A DNA stretch of 64,000 nucleotides from JAJTFA01 sp051715425 (lineage in GTDB: Bacteria; Bacteroidota; Bacteroidia; UKL13-3): contig JBPXJS010000002.1 in the NCBI GenBank assembly GCA_051715425.1, positions 372,001-436,000 of the forward strand, written 5' to 3'. The translations under genes were made by a program, and so were the position numbers. Below the pieces are notes generated by a model. The model was not told where the DNA came from, did no database searches, and saw only the letters and a program-made list of their open reading frames with translations. Below are positions 1 to 8,470 of this stretch, in pieces (position 1 is the first letter of the stretch; the number at the start of each line of letters is the position of its first letter).

Positions 1-625
1 CAAGGGTAAAACTGGCGCTGTGTTGAGGGGTAATATAATTTGGAACATCAAGTCCCGGAGCCTGTTTTGGGGGCACCAACTGATAAGATAAAGAGTCTCC
101 GTCTGCATCATGAGCTCCCGGATTGTGCACATAAACAGAACCTTTACAGCCCTCATCAATTGGAGGAACGTAAAGGATAGGAGATTCATTGGAACCTATA
201 CTGTTGTTTATTCGTAAAAAACTCTCTACATAAAAAGGAACGTTCACGGAATTGCCCCCGTTGATATTTTCAATACTGCTCACCCTGTTGGGATCTGTAA
301 AACTGATGAGGTAAGTTCCGTATGACTGATAGGCATGATCAGCGATATAAATATTTCTCTGTACTTTGGAATTAATGGTTTCTGCCTTGGTCCGGGGGAT
401 ACTTTCTTCTTTACCATCACCCCAAACAATAGTCAGGGTTCTGGTATTTTCATTTGCCGGTTGCCGCGGATCCGTATAGGTAGTGGCTGTAATCCTATAC
501 AATTTATCAGACAAACGCTGATACGTAATTTCTCCGGCACGGTAATGGGTGGCAAAAACCGAGAAGGTGGTACATAACAATATGACCGGAATAAGAATAA
601 ACTGATGTATCGAAATCTTGTTCAG
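1..625 (-). CDS. Secreted surface protein, gliding-motility/T9SS type (partial, C-terminus off the left edge)
   Basis: The open frame reads leftward and runs off the window. After a hydrophobic signal peptide ending SVFA the mature protein begins THYRAGEITYQRLSD and continues with Ig/PKD-like beta segments (VWGDGKEESI, ITPQHSASFTL). That N-terminus is familiar from the very long Bacteroidota proteins annotated as gliding motility-associated, which carry a type IX secretion signal at the C-terminus; the C-terminus is not visible here. No ATG, GTG or usable TTG lies in frame before the signal peptide. The best start is CTG at 625, giving MNKISIHQFILIPVILL; an in-frame TAA lies a little further upstream. 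The frame is clearly coding. The family call is by resemblance and the start is uncertain. Confidence 0.75.
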   Translation of the reverse strand, partial: MNKISIHQFILIPVILLCTTFSVFATHYRAGEITYQRLSDKLYRITATTYTDPRQPANENTRTLTIVWGDGKEESIPRTKAETINSKVQRNIYIADHAYQSYGTYLISFTDPNRVSSIENINGGNSVNVPFYVESFLRINNSIGSNESPILYVPPIDEGCKGSVYVHNPGAHDADGDSLSYQLVPPKQAPGLDVPNYITPQHSASFTL

Positions 626-703
626 CGTATTGAAAATTATGGATGCGTGAAAGTAAGCAATTTAATATTAACAAGATAAGAAAAACTGACGAATAGTTGC
701 ATA

Positions 704-739
704 AAAAATCCCGTAGTAATTTATACCAACGGGATTTTT
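704..739 (-). terminator. Terminator after the sdhCAB operon
   Basis: An 11-base inverted repeat AAAAATCCCGT / ACGGGATTTTT (704-714 and 729-739) sits 19 bases past the sdhB stop. The A/T flanks give a U-run in either direction, but the gene order makes it the sdhB terminator. It also insulates the surface-protein gene downstream. Confidence 0.8.
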
Positions 740-757
740 AAGAAGATGTTTTACCGG

Positions 758-1522
758 TTATACTTTTTGAGAAGAAAATTGTGCGGTTATATAATCACGG
801 TTCATGCGGGCAATATTGCTAAGGGAAATCCCTTTAGGGCATTCTGCCTCACAGGCACCGGTATTGGTGCATGATCCGAAACCTTCGGCATCCATTTGGG
901 CTACCATATTCATTACCCTGCCATGTCTTTCAGGTTGACCCTGAGGCAATAAGGCGAACTGGGAAACTTTTGCAGATACAAATAGCATTGCCGAGGCATT
1001 TTTGCAGGCAGCTACACAAGCTCCGCAACCAATACATGTGGCGGCTGCAAAAGCAGCATCCGCATCATCTTTTCCGATGGGTGTAGAGTTGGCATCCTGC
1101 GCATTACCGGTATTTACCGAAATAAATCCACCAGCCGAAATAATACGGTCAAATGATGTTCTGTCAACGGCCAGGTCTTTTATTACCGGAAAAGCTGCAG
1201 CTCTCCAAGGCTCTACTACAACGGTATCTCCGTTTTTAAAAGAACGCATATGCAACTGGCAGGTAGTTACCCCCTGCAAAGGGCCATGCGGACGGCCATT
1301 GATAAACATGCTGCACATTCCGCAAATACCTTCACGGCAGTCATGATCAAACGCTACCGGATCTTTTCCTTCATTAATTAAACGCTCGTTTAAAACATCG
1401 AACATTTCCAGAAAACTCATATCCGGTGAAATTCCCTGAACAGGGTAGGTTTCAAAACGTCCGCGATCGTCTTTATTTCTTTGTCTCCACACTTTAAGTG
1501 TTAGGTTCATTTCTCCACTCAT
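758..1522 (-). CDS. sdhB: Succinate dehydrogenase/fumarate reductase iron-sulfur subunit
   Basis: This is the electron-transfer subunit of complex II, carrying electrons from the SdhA flavin to the membrane cytochrome. All three cluster sites are visible in the 254 residues. The [2Fe-2S] ligands are in CREGICGMC (62-70) with Cys88. The [4Fe-4S] set is CIGCGACVAAC (163-173). The last cluster uses Cys218, Cys224 and Cys228 (CTNTGACEAEC). Length is normal for the family. It is the last gene of sdhC-sdhA-sdhB and is followed by a hairpin terminator. The three-gene form with a single large cytochrome b matches the Bacillus/Wolinella-type enzyme. Direction (succinate oxidation or fumarate reduction) cannot be told from sequence. 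Confidence 0.95.
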   Translation of the reverse strand: MSGEMNLTLKVWRQRNKDDRGRFETYPVQGISPDMSFLEMFDVLNERLINEGKDPVAFDHDCREGICGMCSMFINGRPHGPLQGVTTCQLHMRSFKNGDTVVVEPWRAAAFPVIKDLAVDRTSFDRIISAGGFISVNTGNAQDANSTPIGKDDADAAFAAATCIGCGACVAACKNASAMLFVSAKVSQFALLPQGQPERHGRVMNMVAQMDAEGFGSCTNTGACEAECPKGISLSNIARMNRDYITAQFSSQKV

Positions 1523-1595
1523 GTTTTTTAGTGTTTTGTATTGGTTGATGTATTGGCCATGGCATTAAATAAACAATGGCTGTTACGTAACTTTA

Positions 1596-3605
1596 TTATT
1601 TATAACTGCGTTGTGCTATTTTAATATTCTCGTATTTCAGGTGTTCCTTATTCAACTCCCATCCGCCATTGGTAAGGTACTCCCATGCGGCAACGTAACT
1701 GTAATTGTCGTCATCGCGCAGGGCTTCACCTTCTTCTGTCTGGAATTCTTCCCTGAAATGGCCTCCGCAGCTCTCATTTCGGTTTAAGGCATCCATACAC
1801 ATGAGTTCTCCCAGTTCAAGAAAATCGGCCACACGGCCTGCTTTTTCCAGCTCAGGGTTAAATTCATTGATCTCTCCGGGTACACGCAGGTCTTTCCAGA
1901 ACTCAGCACGTAAAGCCTGAATTTCGCCAATGGCTTGTTTAAGGCCTTCCGCGTTTCTTGCCATACCACATTTATCCCACATAATTAAGCCCAAACGTTT
2001 ATGGAAATGATCCACAGATTTGCTGCCTTTAATGTTCATCAATTGTTCCAAGCGGGCTTTGGTTTCCTTTTCTGCAGTTACAAAAGCTTCGTGGTTGGTA
2101 TCAATTGGCTTTACACTTATTTCCTTACTCAGGTAAGATCCGATGGTGTAAGGGATAACAAAATAACCATCTGCCAGTCCCTGCATCAGTGCAGATGCTC
2201 CTAGACGGTTTGCTCCGTGATCAGAGAAATTGGCTTCACCCAATGCATATAAACCCGGAACAGTAGTCATCAGATTATAATCAACCCAAAGGCCACCCAT
2301 GGTATAATGCACAGCCGGATAAATCATCATTGGATTTTCGTAAGGGTTTACTCCGGTAATTTGCTGATACATATCAAACAGGTTACCGTATTGCTCCTTA
2401 ACCACAGCTCTTCCCAATTCTGTTAATTGTTGTTCTGTTGGGTTGTGGATGCCACGTTTGGTAGCTTCTTTTTTTCCGTATTTATATTTCGTGTTAAATG
2501 CAAAATCAAGGTAAACGGCTTCTCCGGTTTGGTTCACTCCAAAACCTGCATCGCACCTTTCTTTAGCCGCACGTGAGGCCACATCGCGGGGAACAAGGTT
2601 TCCAAATGCCGGGTAACGTCTTTCCAGGTAATAATCCCTGTCTTCTTCCTTTAAATCATTTGGGTTCATTTTTCCCGATCGGATGGCTTCCGCATCTTCT
2701 TTGCGTTTTGGAACCCAAATTCTTCCGTCATTCCTCAACGATTCACTCATTAAAGTGAGTTTCGACTGGTGATCTCCGGAAACAGGAATACAGGTTGGGT
2801 GAATCTGAGTAAAACATGGATTTCCGAAAAATGCCCCACGTTTGTGGGCTTTCCAGGCTGCCGTTACATTACTTCCCATGGCATTGGTACTCAAATAAAA
2901 TACGTTTCCGTAACCTCCTGAGCATAACAATACCGCATGTCCGAAATGGCGCTCCAGCTTGCCTGTAACCAAATCTCTTGCTATAATACCCCTACATTTG
3001 CCTTCAATATTCACAATATCGAGCATTTCATGGCGGGTTAGCATTTCTACCTGTCCCAAACCAACCTGACGTTGCAAAGCACTATATGCTCCGAGTAATA
3101 ATTGCTGACCGGTTTGTCCGGCTGCATAAAAAGTTCGTTTTACCTGTGTTCCACCAAAAGAGCGGTTATCAAGCATTCCTCCGTATTCGCGTGCAAACGG
3201 AACACCCTGGGCCACACATTGGTCAATAATATTGGCACTTACCTCTGCCAGCCTGTAAACGTTGGCTTCGCGGGCACGGTAATCTCCTCCTTTAATGGTA
3301 TCATAAAATAAGCGATAGGTGCTGTCACCATCGTTCTGGTAATTTTTGGCCGCATTAATACCGCCCTGAGCCGCTATACTGTGCGCCCTGCGTGCCGAAT
3401 CCTGAAAGCAAAAAACTTTCACTTTATAACCCAGTTCTGCAAGTGAAGCTGCTGCTGAAGCACCTGCAAGTCCTGATCCTACAATGATTATTTCCAGACT
3501 GCGTTTGTTGGCAGGATTTACCAGTGGAACGGTTGAACGGTATTTGGTCCACTTTTGTTCAAGTTGCCCTTCCGGAATTTTGGCATCGAATTTAGCTGAA
3601 GTCAT
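1596..3605 (-). CDS. sdhA: Succinate dehydrogenase/fumarate reductase flavoprotein subunit
   Basis: This is the catalytic flavoprotein of complex II, 669 residues. The N-terminal Rossmann motif IIVGSGLAGASAAASL (39-54) binds FAD, and RRAHSIAAQGG holds His75, the expected covalent flavin attachment site. Later conserved segments include RYPAFGNLVPRDVASRA (active-site arginine region) and HYTMGGLWVDY. The C-terminal helical domain is complete. It lies between sdhC and sdhB, with a 35-base gap to sdhC and a 73-base gap to sdhB, so the three are almost certainly co-transcribed. Nothing is missing or broken. Confidence 0.95.
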   Translation of the reverse strand: MTSAKFDAKIPEGQLEQKWTKYRSTVPLVNPANKRSLEIIIVGSGLAGASAAASLAELGYKVKVFCFQDSARRAHSIAAQGGINAAKNYQNDGDSTYRLFYDTIKGGDYRAREANVYRLAEVSANIIDQCVAQGVPFAREYGGMLDNRSFGGTQVKRTFYAAGQTGQQLLLGAYSALQRQVGLGQVEMLTRHEMLDIVNIEGKCRGIIARDLVTGKLERHFGHAVLLCSGGYGNVFYLSTNAMGSNVTAAWKAHKRGAFFGNPCFTQIHPTCIPVSGDHQSKLTLMSESLRNDGRIWVPKRKEDAEAIRSGKMNPNDLKEEDRDYYLERRYPAFGNLVPRDVASRAAKERCDAGFGVNQTGEAVYLDFAFNTKYKYGKKEATKRGIHNPTEQQLTELGRAVVKEQYGNLFDMYQQITGVNPYENPMMIYPAVHYTMGGLWVDYNLMTTVPGLYALGEANFSDHGANRLGASALMQGLADGYFVIPYTIGSYLSKEISVKPIDTNHEAFVTAEKETKARLEQLMNIKGSKSVDHFHKRLGLIMWDKCGMARNAEGLKQAIGEIQALRAEFWKDLRVPGEINEFNPELEKAGRVADFLELGELMCMDALNRNESCGGHFREEFQTEEGEALRDDDNYSYVAAWEYLTNGGWELNKEHLKYENIKIAQRSYK

Positions 3606-3640
3606 ATCTGTTTCGCTATGGTGATGTAAATGGTTAGAAA

Positions 3641-4312
3641 TTATTTAATTAAGCCCAGGTACATGGTAAGGGGCATCAGTGCAAACAGTATCGGAAGGAT
3701 AATGGAAAACACCATTCCGAATTGTTTAATAAACGGGGTATAACGGTTGTGGTTTAAACCCAGGGTTTGAAATGCCGATTGAAAACCATGCATTAAGTGG
3801 TAGGAGAGTGAAACCATTGCTAAAATATACAATATCACTACCCAAAGTTCAGAGAATATCACCTTCATCTCATCAAAAAGCGTGGTGTGCCCGCCCGTAA
3901 TCTGATCGGTAAAACGGCTGGTTACCCAAAAGTGTTTGAGGTGAATAATCAGGAAAATAAGCAGCAGGGTACCAAGCAAACCCATAGAACGGGAATACCA
4001 TTTGCTGTTAGCGCTGCCACCTGATACCGCATATTTTACAGGCCTTTTGCTTTGGTTTTTGCTGGTAAGGGCAAATCCTTTAAATATATGAAGAAGCAAG
4101 CCAACAAAAAGCACTATTTCCATGGTGCGGATAAGCCAGTTGGTTCCCATAAACTCAGCCCCCTCATTAAAGGTATGGCCACCGTCATTAAAAAAGATCA
4201 GGGCATTAATGCCGCAATGAACTACTAAAAAAGAAATGAGGAACAAACCTGTAACACCCATAATTAGTTTTTGCCCTATGGATGAACTCAGCATTTTAGA
4301 AAACCAACTCAT
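3641..4312 (-). CDS. sdhC: Succinate dehydrogenase cytochrome b subunit
   Basis: This is the membrane anchor of complex II, 223 residues, with about five hydrophobic helices and His residues placed to bind haem (VVHCGINALIFF, LLHIFKGF, LIIHLKHFWV, YHLMHGFQSAF). A single large cytochrome replaces the SdhC/SdhD pair of proteobacteria, as in Bacillus and Wolinella; such proteins usually bind two haems and reduce menaquinone, the expected quinone in Bacteroidota. It is the first gene of the operon. A perfect TAAATTTG promoter element lies about 30 bases upstream on this strand. Confidence 0.92.
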   Translation of the reverse strand: MSWFSKMLSSSIGQKLIMGVTGLFLISFLVVHCGINALIFFNDGGHTFNEGAEFMGTNWLIRTMEIVLFVGLLLHIFKGFALTSKNQSKRPVKYAVSGGSANSKWYSRSMGLLGTLLLIFLIIHLKHFWVTSRFTDQITGGHTTLFDEMKVIFSELWVVILYILAMVSLSYHLMHGFQSAFQTLGLNHNRYTPFIKQFGMVFSIILPILFALMPLTMYLGLIK

Positions 4313-4341
4313 AATTTGTATTATTTTTTAAAAAGTGTGCG

Positions 4342-4349
4342 CAAATTTA
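4342..4349 (-). promoter_or_regulatory. -7 promoter element of the sdh operon
   Basis: On the minus strand this reads TAAATTTG, an exact match to the Bacteroidota -7 consensus TAnnTTTG, 29 bases before the sdhC start. A TTG lies 24 bases further upstream, slightly longer than the usual spacing, so the -33 assignment is weak. Confidence 0.6.
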
Positions 4350-4464
4350 GAAATAGCCTCGTTTTATTCTACCCAACTAATCCACACCTCTTTATTTAAA
4401 ACTTTTCTAAACAGCGATATTATTATGTTTTATCATATAAACCTAACGTTGATAAGGTTTGTTT

Positions 4465-4493
4465 TTGGAATTCAGATTAAAAATTCATTTTTG
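4465..4493 (+). promoter_or_regulatory. Probable pyrD promoter
   Basis: TTG (4465-4467), an 18-base spacer, then CATTTTTG (4486-4493), seven of eight matches to the Bacteroidota pattern. It ends eight bases before the pyrD ATG, so the transcript would be almost leaderless. Confidence 0.5.
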
Positions 4494-4501
4494 ACCCCTG
4501 A

Positions 4502-5524
4502 ATGTACAAACTATTACTCCGTTTTTTGTTTATGATGCCGGCAGAAACGGCACATTATTTCACCTTAAATGTGCTGCATGCGCTGCTCCGGATTCCATTG
4601 GTACCGGCACTTTTCAGAAAACTCTTTTTTGTTTCAAACCCGGTTTCATTCTTAGGAATTATTTTTCCAAACAGGGTAGGATTGGCGGCCGGATTTGATA
4701 AAAATGCCAGGTATTTAAAGGAGTTTATGGCGCTGGGTTTTGGCTCTGTAGAAATTGGAACTGTTACCCCTAAACCTCAGCCGGGAAATGATAAGCCTCG
4801 TTTGTTCAGGTTATTAAAGGATGAAGCCATAATTAACCGCATGGGTTTTAATAATGATGGTGTGGAGATAATTGCAGAAAGGCTCAGGCAAAGGCCGGCC
4901 GGTTTGGTGGTTGGTGGCAATATTGGCAAAAACAAAATAACCCCCAATGAAGAAGCACAACGTGATTATGAAATATGTTTTGAAAAATTATATGACCATG
5001 TGGATTATTTTGTGGTGAATGTAAGTTCTCCCAATACCCCGGATTTAAGGGCATTACAGGATAAAGACCCACTCAAAAAAATTCTCACCGCTTTAATTAA
5101 CCAGCGTGCGGCCTTTATCAGGTCAGGCAAACCATCTAAACCTGTTCTTTTAAAAATTGCCCCCGATTTATCCGAATCGCAATTGGATGATGTGGTGGAA
5201 ATAGTGAAAATAACCGGAATAGAAGGTGTAGTGGCTACCAACACCACCATTTCACGGGAGAACCTCATTACATCTGATGATCATATCAAGTCTATTGGTG
5301 CAGGTGGATTAAGTGGTAAAATACTGTTCAACCACTCCACATCTGTTTTAACGTATGTAAATAATAAGGGTAATCAAGCAATTCCGCTGATTGGGGTAGG
5401 TGGTATTGACACCCCTCAAAAGGCTCTTGCAAAAATGGAAGCAGGTGCCACCATCGTTCAACTGTATACCGGTTTTATATACAAAGGCCCTTTGTTGGTT
5501 AAGCGGATTGCAGCATTAAAATAA
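4502..5524 (+). CDS. pyrD: Dihydroorotate dehydrogenase (quinone), class 2
   Basis: This enzyme oxidises dihydroorotate to orotate in pyrimidine synthesis and passes electrons to membrane quinone. The 340 residues include the N-terminal amphipathic extension (about residues 1-45) that tethers class 2 enzymes to the membrane. The flavin-site motif AGFDKNA is at 63-69. NVSSPNTPDLRALQ (173-186) holds the serine base that distinguishes class 2 from the cysteine of class 1. GVGGIDTPQKA near the end belongs to the FMN phosphate site. The ATG sits just after a promoter-like element. It heads a tight plus-strand run with five-base gaps to the next two genes. Confidence 0.95.
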   Translation: MYKLLLRFLFMMPAETAHYFTLNVLHALLRIPLVPALFRKLFFVSNPVSFLGIIFPNRVGLAAGFDKNARYLKEFMALGFGSVEIGTVTPKPQPGNDKPRLFRLLKDEAIINRMGFNNDGVEIIAERLRQRPAGLVVGGNIGKNKITPNEEAQRDYEICFEKLYDHVDYFVVNVSSPNTPDLRALQDKDPLKKILTALINQRAAFIRSGKPSKPVLLKIAPDLSESQLDDVVEIVKITGIEGVVATNTTISRENLITSDDHIKSIGAGGLSGKILFNHSTSVLTYVNNKGNQAIPLIGVGGIDTPQKALAKMEAGATIVQLYTGFIYKGPLLVKRIAALK

Positions 5525-5529
5525 CAAAA

Positions 5530-5823
5530 ATGAGTATTATTAATTTTACGGAGCGGGCCCTGGAGGCCATAAAAAAATACCATAACACCCTTCAGATACC
5601 AGGCGGCCACTACCTGAGGGTTGGAATCCGTCAGAAAAACGAAGCCAATAAACGTTTGCTAATAGGTTTTGATGAAAAGGGAGAGAAAGACATGGAAGCC
5701 ACTATTGGAGATCTGAAAATTATTTACGCCCCTGGTGAGGTTTTCTTTTTTGCAGGTATGGTGATAGATTATGTAGAAGAAGATTCGCGAAAAGGATTTA
5801 CGTTTGTTGAAGCAAGTAAATAA
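5530..5823 (+). CDS. HesB/IscA-like fold protein lacking all cysteines
   Basis: The 97 residues align by eye with A-type iron-sulfur carriers: a start like INFTERALEAIKKY, the core HYLRVGIRQKN..LLIGFDEK, and the end VIDYVEEDSRKGFTFVEAS, which corresponds to the IDFVE..GFxFxNP region of IscA. The three cysteines that define IscA/SufA/ErpA are absent; the protein has no cysteine at all. It probably keeps the fold without binding a cluster in the classical way, and its role is unknown. It lies five bases after pyrD and five before an ABC permease, so it is in their operon. Fold assignment is by motif resemblance only. Confidence 0.7.
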   Translation: MSIINFTERALEAIKKYHNTLQIPGGHYLRVGIRQKNEANKRLLIGFDEKGEKDMEATIGDLKIIYAPGEVFFFAGMVIDYVEEDSRKGFTFVEASK

Positions 5824-5828
5824 CCACT

Positions 5829-7064
5829 TTGGTAGTTACAGAAACCATAAAAATAGCTTTTCACTCCATCAGCGGAAACCGCATGAGGGCAGTAATCACT
5901 GCACTGATTATTTCTATTGGTATAATGGCGCTTGTGGGTATCCTCACTGCTATCGATGGAATTAAGGCATCCATTAATGATAATTTTTCCAATATGGGTG
6001 CCAATACCTTCAATATCAAAAACCGGGGCAACAATATCCGTTTTGGCAGTTCAGGCAAAGCACCTAAAAGATACAGCAATATTACCAGGCAGGAAGCTTA
6101 TGCCTTTGTGAGAGAATTCTCTTATCCATCTAAAACCTCCCTTTCCGTAAATGCATCTTTTGCCAGCACCATTAAGCATGGTTCTTTTAAAACCGATCCC
6201 AATATAATGGTAATGGGTGGCGATGAAAACTACCTCGATGTATCGGGTTATGAAATTGAATTGGGCCGTAATTTTTCCGAACAGGATATTACCTCGTCTG
6301 CAAATGTGGCACTTATTGGCAAGGATATTAAGAACAAGCTGTTTAAGCAGCACCAGCCATTAGGAGAGCCTATTTTGGTAGGTGGCGCCAGATACAGGGT
6401 AATTGGTACACTAAAGGAAAAAGGATCAGCCATGGGGTTTGGAGGCGATCGGATAGTAATTGTGCCCATAGAGAATGCCAGGCAGGTATTTGCCAGACCA
6501 AATATGAGTTTTGTAATAACAGTGGCAATTGATGATGTACCAATGATTGATGCAGCGGTGGAAGAAGCCACTTCGGTGTTCCGGAGGGTGAGAAAACTTC
6601 CTGCCCCTGCTGAAAATAATTTTGAGATAATGAAAAGTGATAATATAGCAAAAGAGTTAATAGACAACCTGCGTTATGTTACCCTTGCCGCAACAATCAT
6701 CGGATTTATTACCCTGGCAGGAGCAGCCGTTGGGTTAATGAATATTATGCTGGTTTCGGTTACAGAACGTACCCGCGAAATTGGTATCAGAAAAGCCATT
6801 GGGGCAAACAGGTCCACCATCCTTCAGCAGTTTTTATTTGAGGCAATTACCATTTGTTTAATTGGCGGATTTGGAGGCATCATATTAGGCATAGGCATCG
6901 GAAATCTGGTTGCGGTACTGGTGGTTGAAAGCGGGTTTATTATACCCTGGATGTGGATTTCTGCTGGTTTGGCCTTGTGTGTGGTAGTTGGCCTTATCTC
7001 AGGCATTTATCCTGCTATAAAGGCATCAAGACTCGATCCGATAGAAGCCTTGCGCTACGAATAA
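5829..7064 (+). CDS. MacB/FtsX-type ABC transporter permease
   Basis: The 411 residues follow the MacB layout: one N-terminal helix (about 20-40, ALIISIGIMALVGIL), a large periplasmic domain (about 45-270), then three C-terminal helices with the conserved VTERTREIGIRKAIGA segment and the ending IYPAIKASRLDPIEALRYE. Such permeases act in mechanotransmission or efflux with a separate ATPase. No ATPase gene is adjacent, so the partner is encoded elsewhere. The chosen start is TTG at 5829, five bases after the previous stop. It restores the amphipathic ETIKIAFHSISGNRMRA that precedes helix 1; the next ATG (5883) would remove it. Confidence 0.9.
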   Translation: MVVTETIKIAFHSISGNRMRAVITALIISIGIMALVGILTAIDGIKASINDNFSNMGANTFNIKNRGNNIRFGSSGKAPKRYSNITRQEAYAFVREFSYPSKTSLSVNASFASTIKHGSFKTDPNIMVMGGDENYLDVSGYEIELGRNFSEQDITSSANVALIGKDIKNKLFKQHQPLGEPILVGGARYRVIGTLKEKGSAMGFGGDRIVIVPIENARQVFARPNMSFVITVAIDDVPMIDAAVEEATSVFRRVRKLPAPAENNFEIMKSDNIAKELIDNLRYVTLAATIIGFITLAGAAVGLMNIMLVSVTERTREIGIRKAIGANRSTILQQFLFEAITICLIGGFGGIILGIGIGNLVAVLVVESGFIIPWMWISAGLALCVVVGLISGIYPAIKASRLDPIEALRYE

Positions 7065-7140
7065 TCTCTGCCTGTTGATAACAACAGTGAATCACTTTTT
7101 CAGGGCTTCTCTTATATTTGGCAATTATCACCTGAACAGA

Positions 7141-8469
7141 ATGGTTGTTTTATCTGCACATACATCGGTAGCTCCCCCAACATGGCTTGTGGCTCCTTTT
7201 GCCTTGTTATTGCTTCTGATAGCAACCGGCCCTCTGTTTTTCGAACATTTCTGGCACAGGTATTATAAAACAATCTCGGTACTGCTGGGCGTGCTTGTTG
7301 GCGGGTGGTATATAGTGGCCTATCATCAGGCTTTTTTGGTGGTGGAAACATTGGCCGAGTATCTGTCGTTTATCAGCCTGCTGTTTGCATTATTTGTTGC
7401 CGCAGGGGGCATCTATATTTTTGCCGATCATGAATCGAAAGCCAGCACCAATATTGTTTTTTTACTCATTGGTGCCTTATTAACCAATATTATCGGAACA
7501 ACCGGTGCATCGGTGCTCCTCATCAGGCCTTTTATGCGTATAAACCGCTACAGGCTTAAACCATACCATATCGTATTTTTTATCTTTTTTATTTCCAACC
7601 TGGGAGGGCTGCTCACACCCATTGGTGATCCGCCATTGTTTATGGGCTTTTTAAAAGGAGTTCCCTTTTTCTGGACAACAGGCAACCTCTTTCTGCCATG
7701 GATCACGGCCTTGTCTATTTTAAGCATTGTGTTTTTATGGCTGGAAAAAAGAAACACCCAACTGGATGAAGTGGATGTGAGCACCCACTATACAAAAAAA
7801 ATAATCATTAACGGCAAAAGAAACTTTATATGGCTGGGTTTAATTATCCTTACTGTTTTTCTTGATCCCAATGTAATAGAGGGTTTTCCTGCCATTGATT
7901 ATCATGGTAAAAAGATATCATTTATAAGGGAACTGCTGCAAATAACCATTGCATTGCTTTGTGTAAAGTATGCTAAAAAAAGAGCCATGCAAAGCAATCA
8001 ATTTTCTTATGAACCAATAAAAGAAGTAGCCTTCTTATTTATAGGAATTTTCCTCACCATGATTCCAGCTTTGCAGTTGCTGGAATCCTTAGGGGCACAT
8101 ATGAAAAATGTTTCTCCCGGAATGATCTATTTTGGCTCCGGTATTTTTTCCAGTGTGCTTGATAATGCACCAACCTACGTTAATTTCTTTGCCTTGGTTA
8201 TGTCTGTTTTTGGTTATAGTGTATCAGATATTAATGATGTGCATGCCTTTATTCAATCCGATCAGGTTGTTTTTTTAGTGGCCATTTCTGTTGGATCTGT
8301 TTTTTGGGGGGCAATGACCTATATCGGAAACGGACCTAACTTTATGGTAAAGGCCATTGCAGAAAACTCAGGTGTGAAAATGCCGGCTTTTTTTGAATAT
8401 ATTTATAAATACAGTATCCCTTACCTGCTTCCTGTTTTGGTATTGATCTGGCTTATATTTTTTATGTAG
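7141..8469 (+). CDS. NhaD/citrate-transporter-type sodium:proton antiporter
   Basis: This is a polytopic membrane protein of about 443 residues with roughly eleven hydrophobic segments. Motifs typical of the ion-transporter superfamily are visible: NIIGTTGASVLLIRP, NLGGLLTPIGDPPLF and a second half-repeat FSSVLDNAPTYVNFF with GAMTYIGNGPNFMVKAIA. In Bacteroidota this family is usually annotated as sodium:proton antiporter or putative citrate transporter; the transported ion cannot be fixed from sequence. The frame is open from a TTG at 7075, but ATG 7141 is the natural start just before the first helix. It is one base away from the glycosyltransferase downstream. Confidence 0.85.
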   Translation: MVVLSAHTSVAPPTWLVAPFALLLLLIATGPLFFEHFWHRYYKTISVLLGVLVGGWYIVAYHQAFLVVETLAEYLSFISLLFALFVAAGGIYIFADHESKASTNIVFLLIGALLTNIIGTTGASVLLIRPFMRINRYRLKPYHIVFFIFFISNLGGLLTPIGDPPLFMGFLKGVPFFWTTGNLFLPWITALSILSIVFLWLEKRNTQLDEVDVSTHYTKKIIINGKRNFIWLGLIILTVFLDPNVIEGFPAIDYHGKKISFIRELLQITIALLCVKYAKKRAMQSNQFSYEPIKEVAFLFIGIFLTMIPALQLLESLGAHMKNVSPGMIYFGSGIFSSVLDNAPTYVNFFALVMSVFGYSVSDINDVHAFIQSDQVVFLVAISVGSVFWGAMTYIGNGPNFMVKAIAENSGVKMPAFFEYIYKYSIPYLLPVLVLIWLIFFM

Positions 8470-8470
8470 T

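Noticed and set aside
335..577. Open frame on the plus strand near the left edge
   Set aside because: It is antisense to the surface-protein frame, which has a signal peptide and family-like domain sequence.
7075..7140. TTG start adding 22 residues to the antiporter
   Set aside because: The added segment is not hydrophobic or conserved-looking; ATG 7141 directly precedes the first helix.
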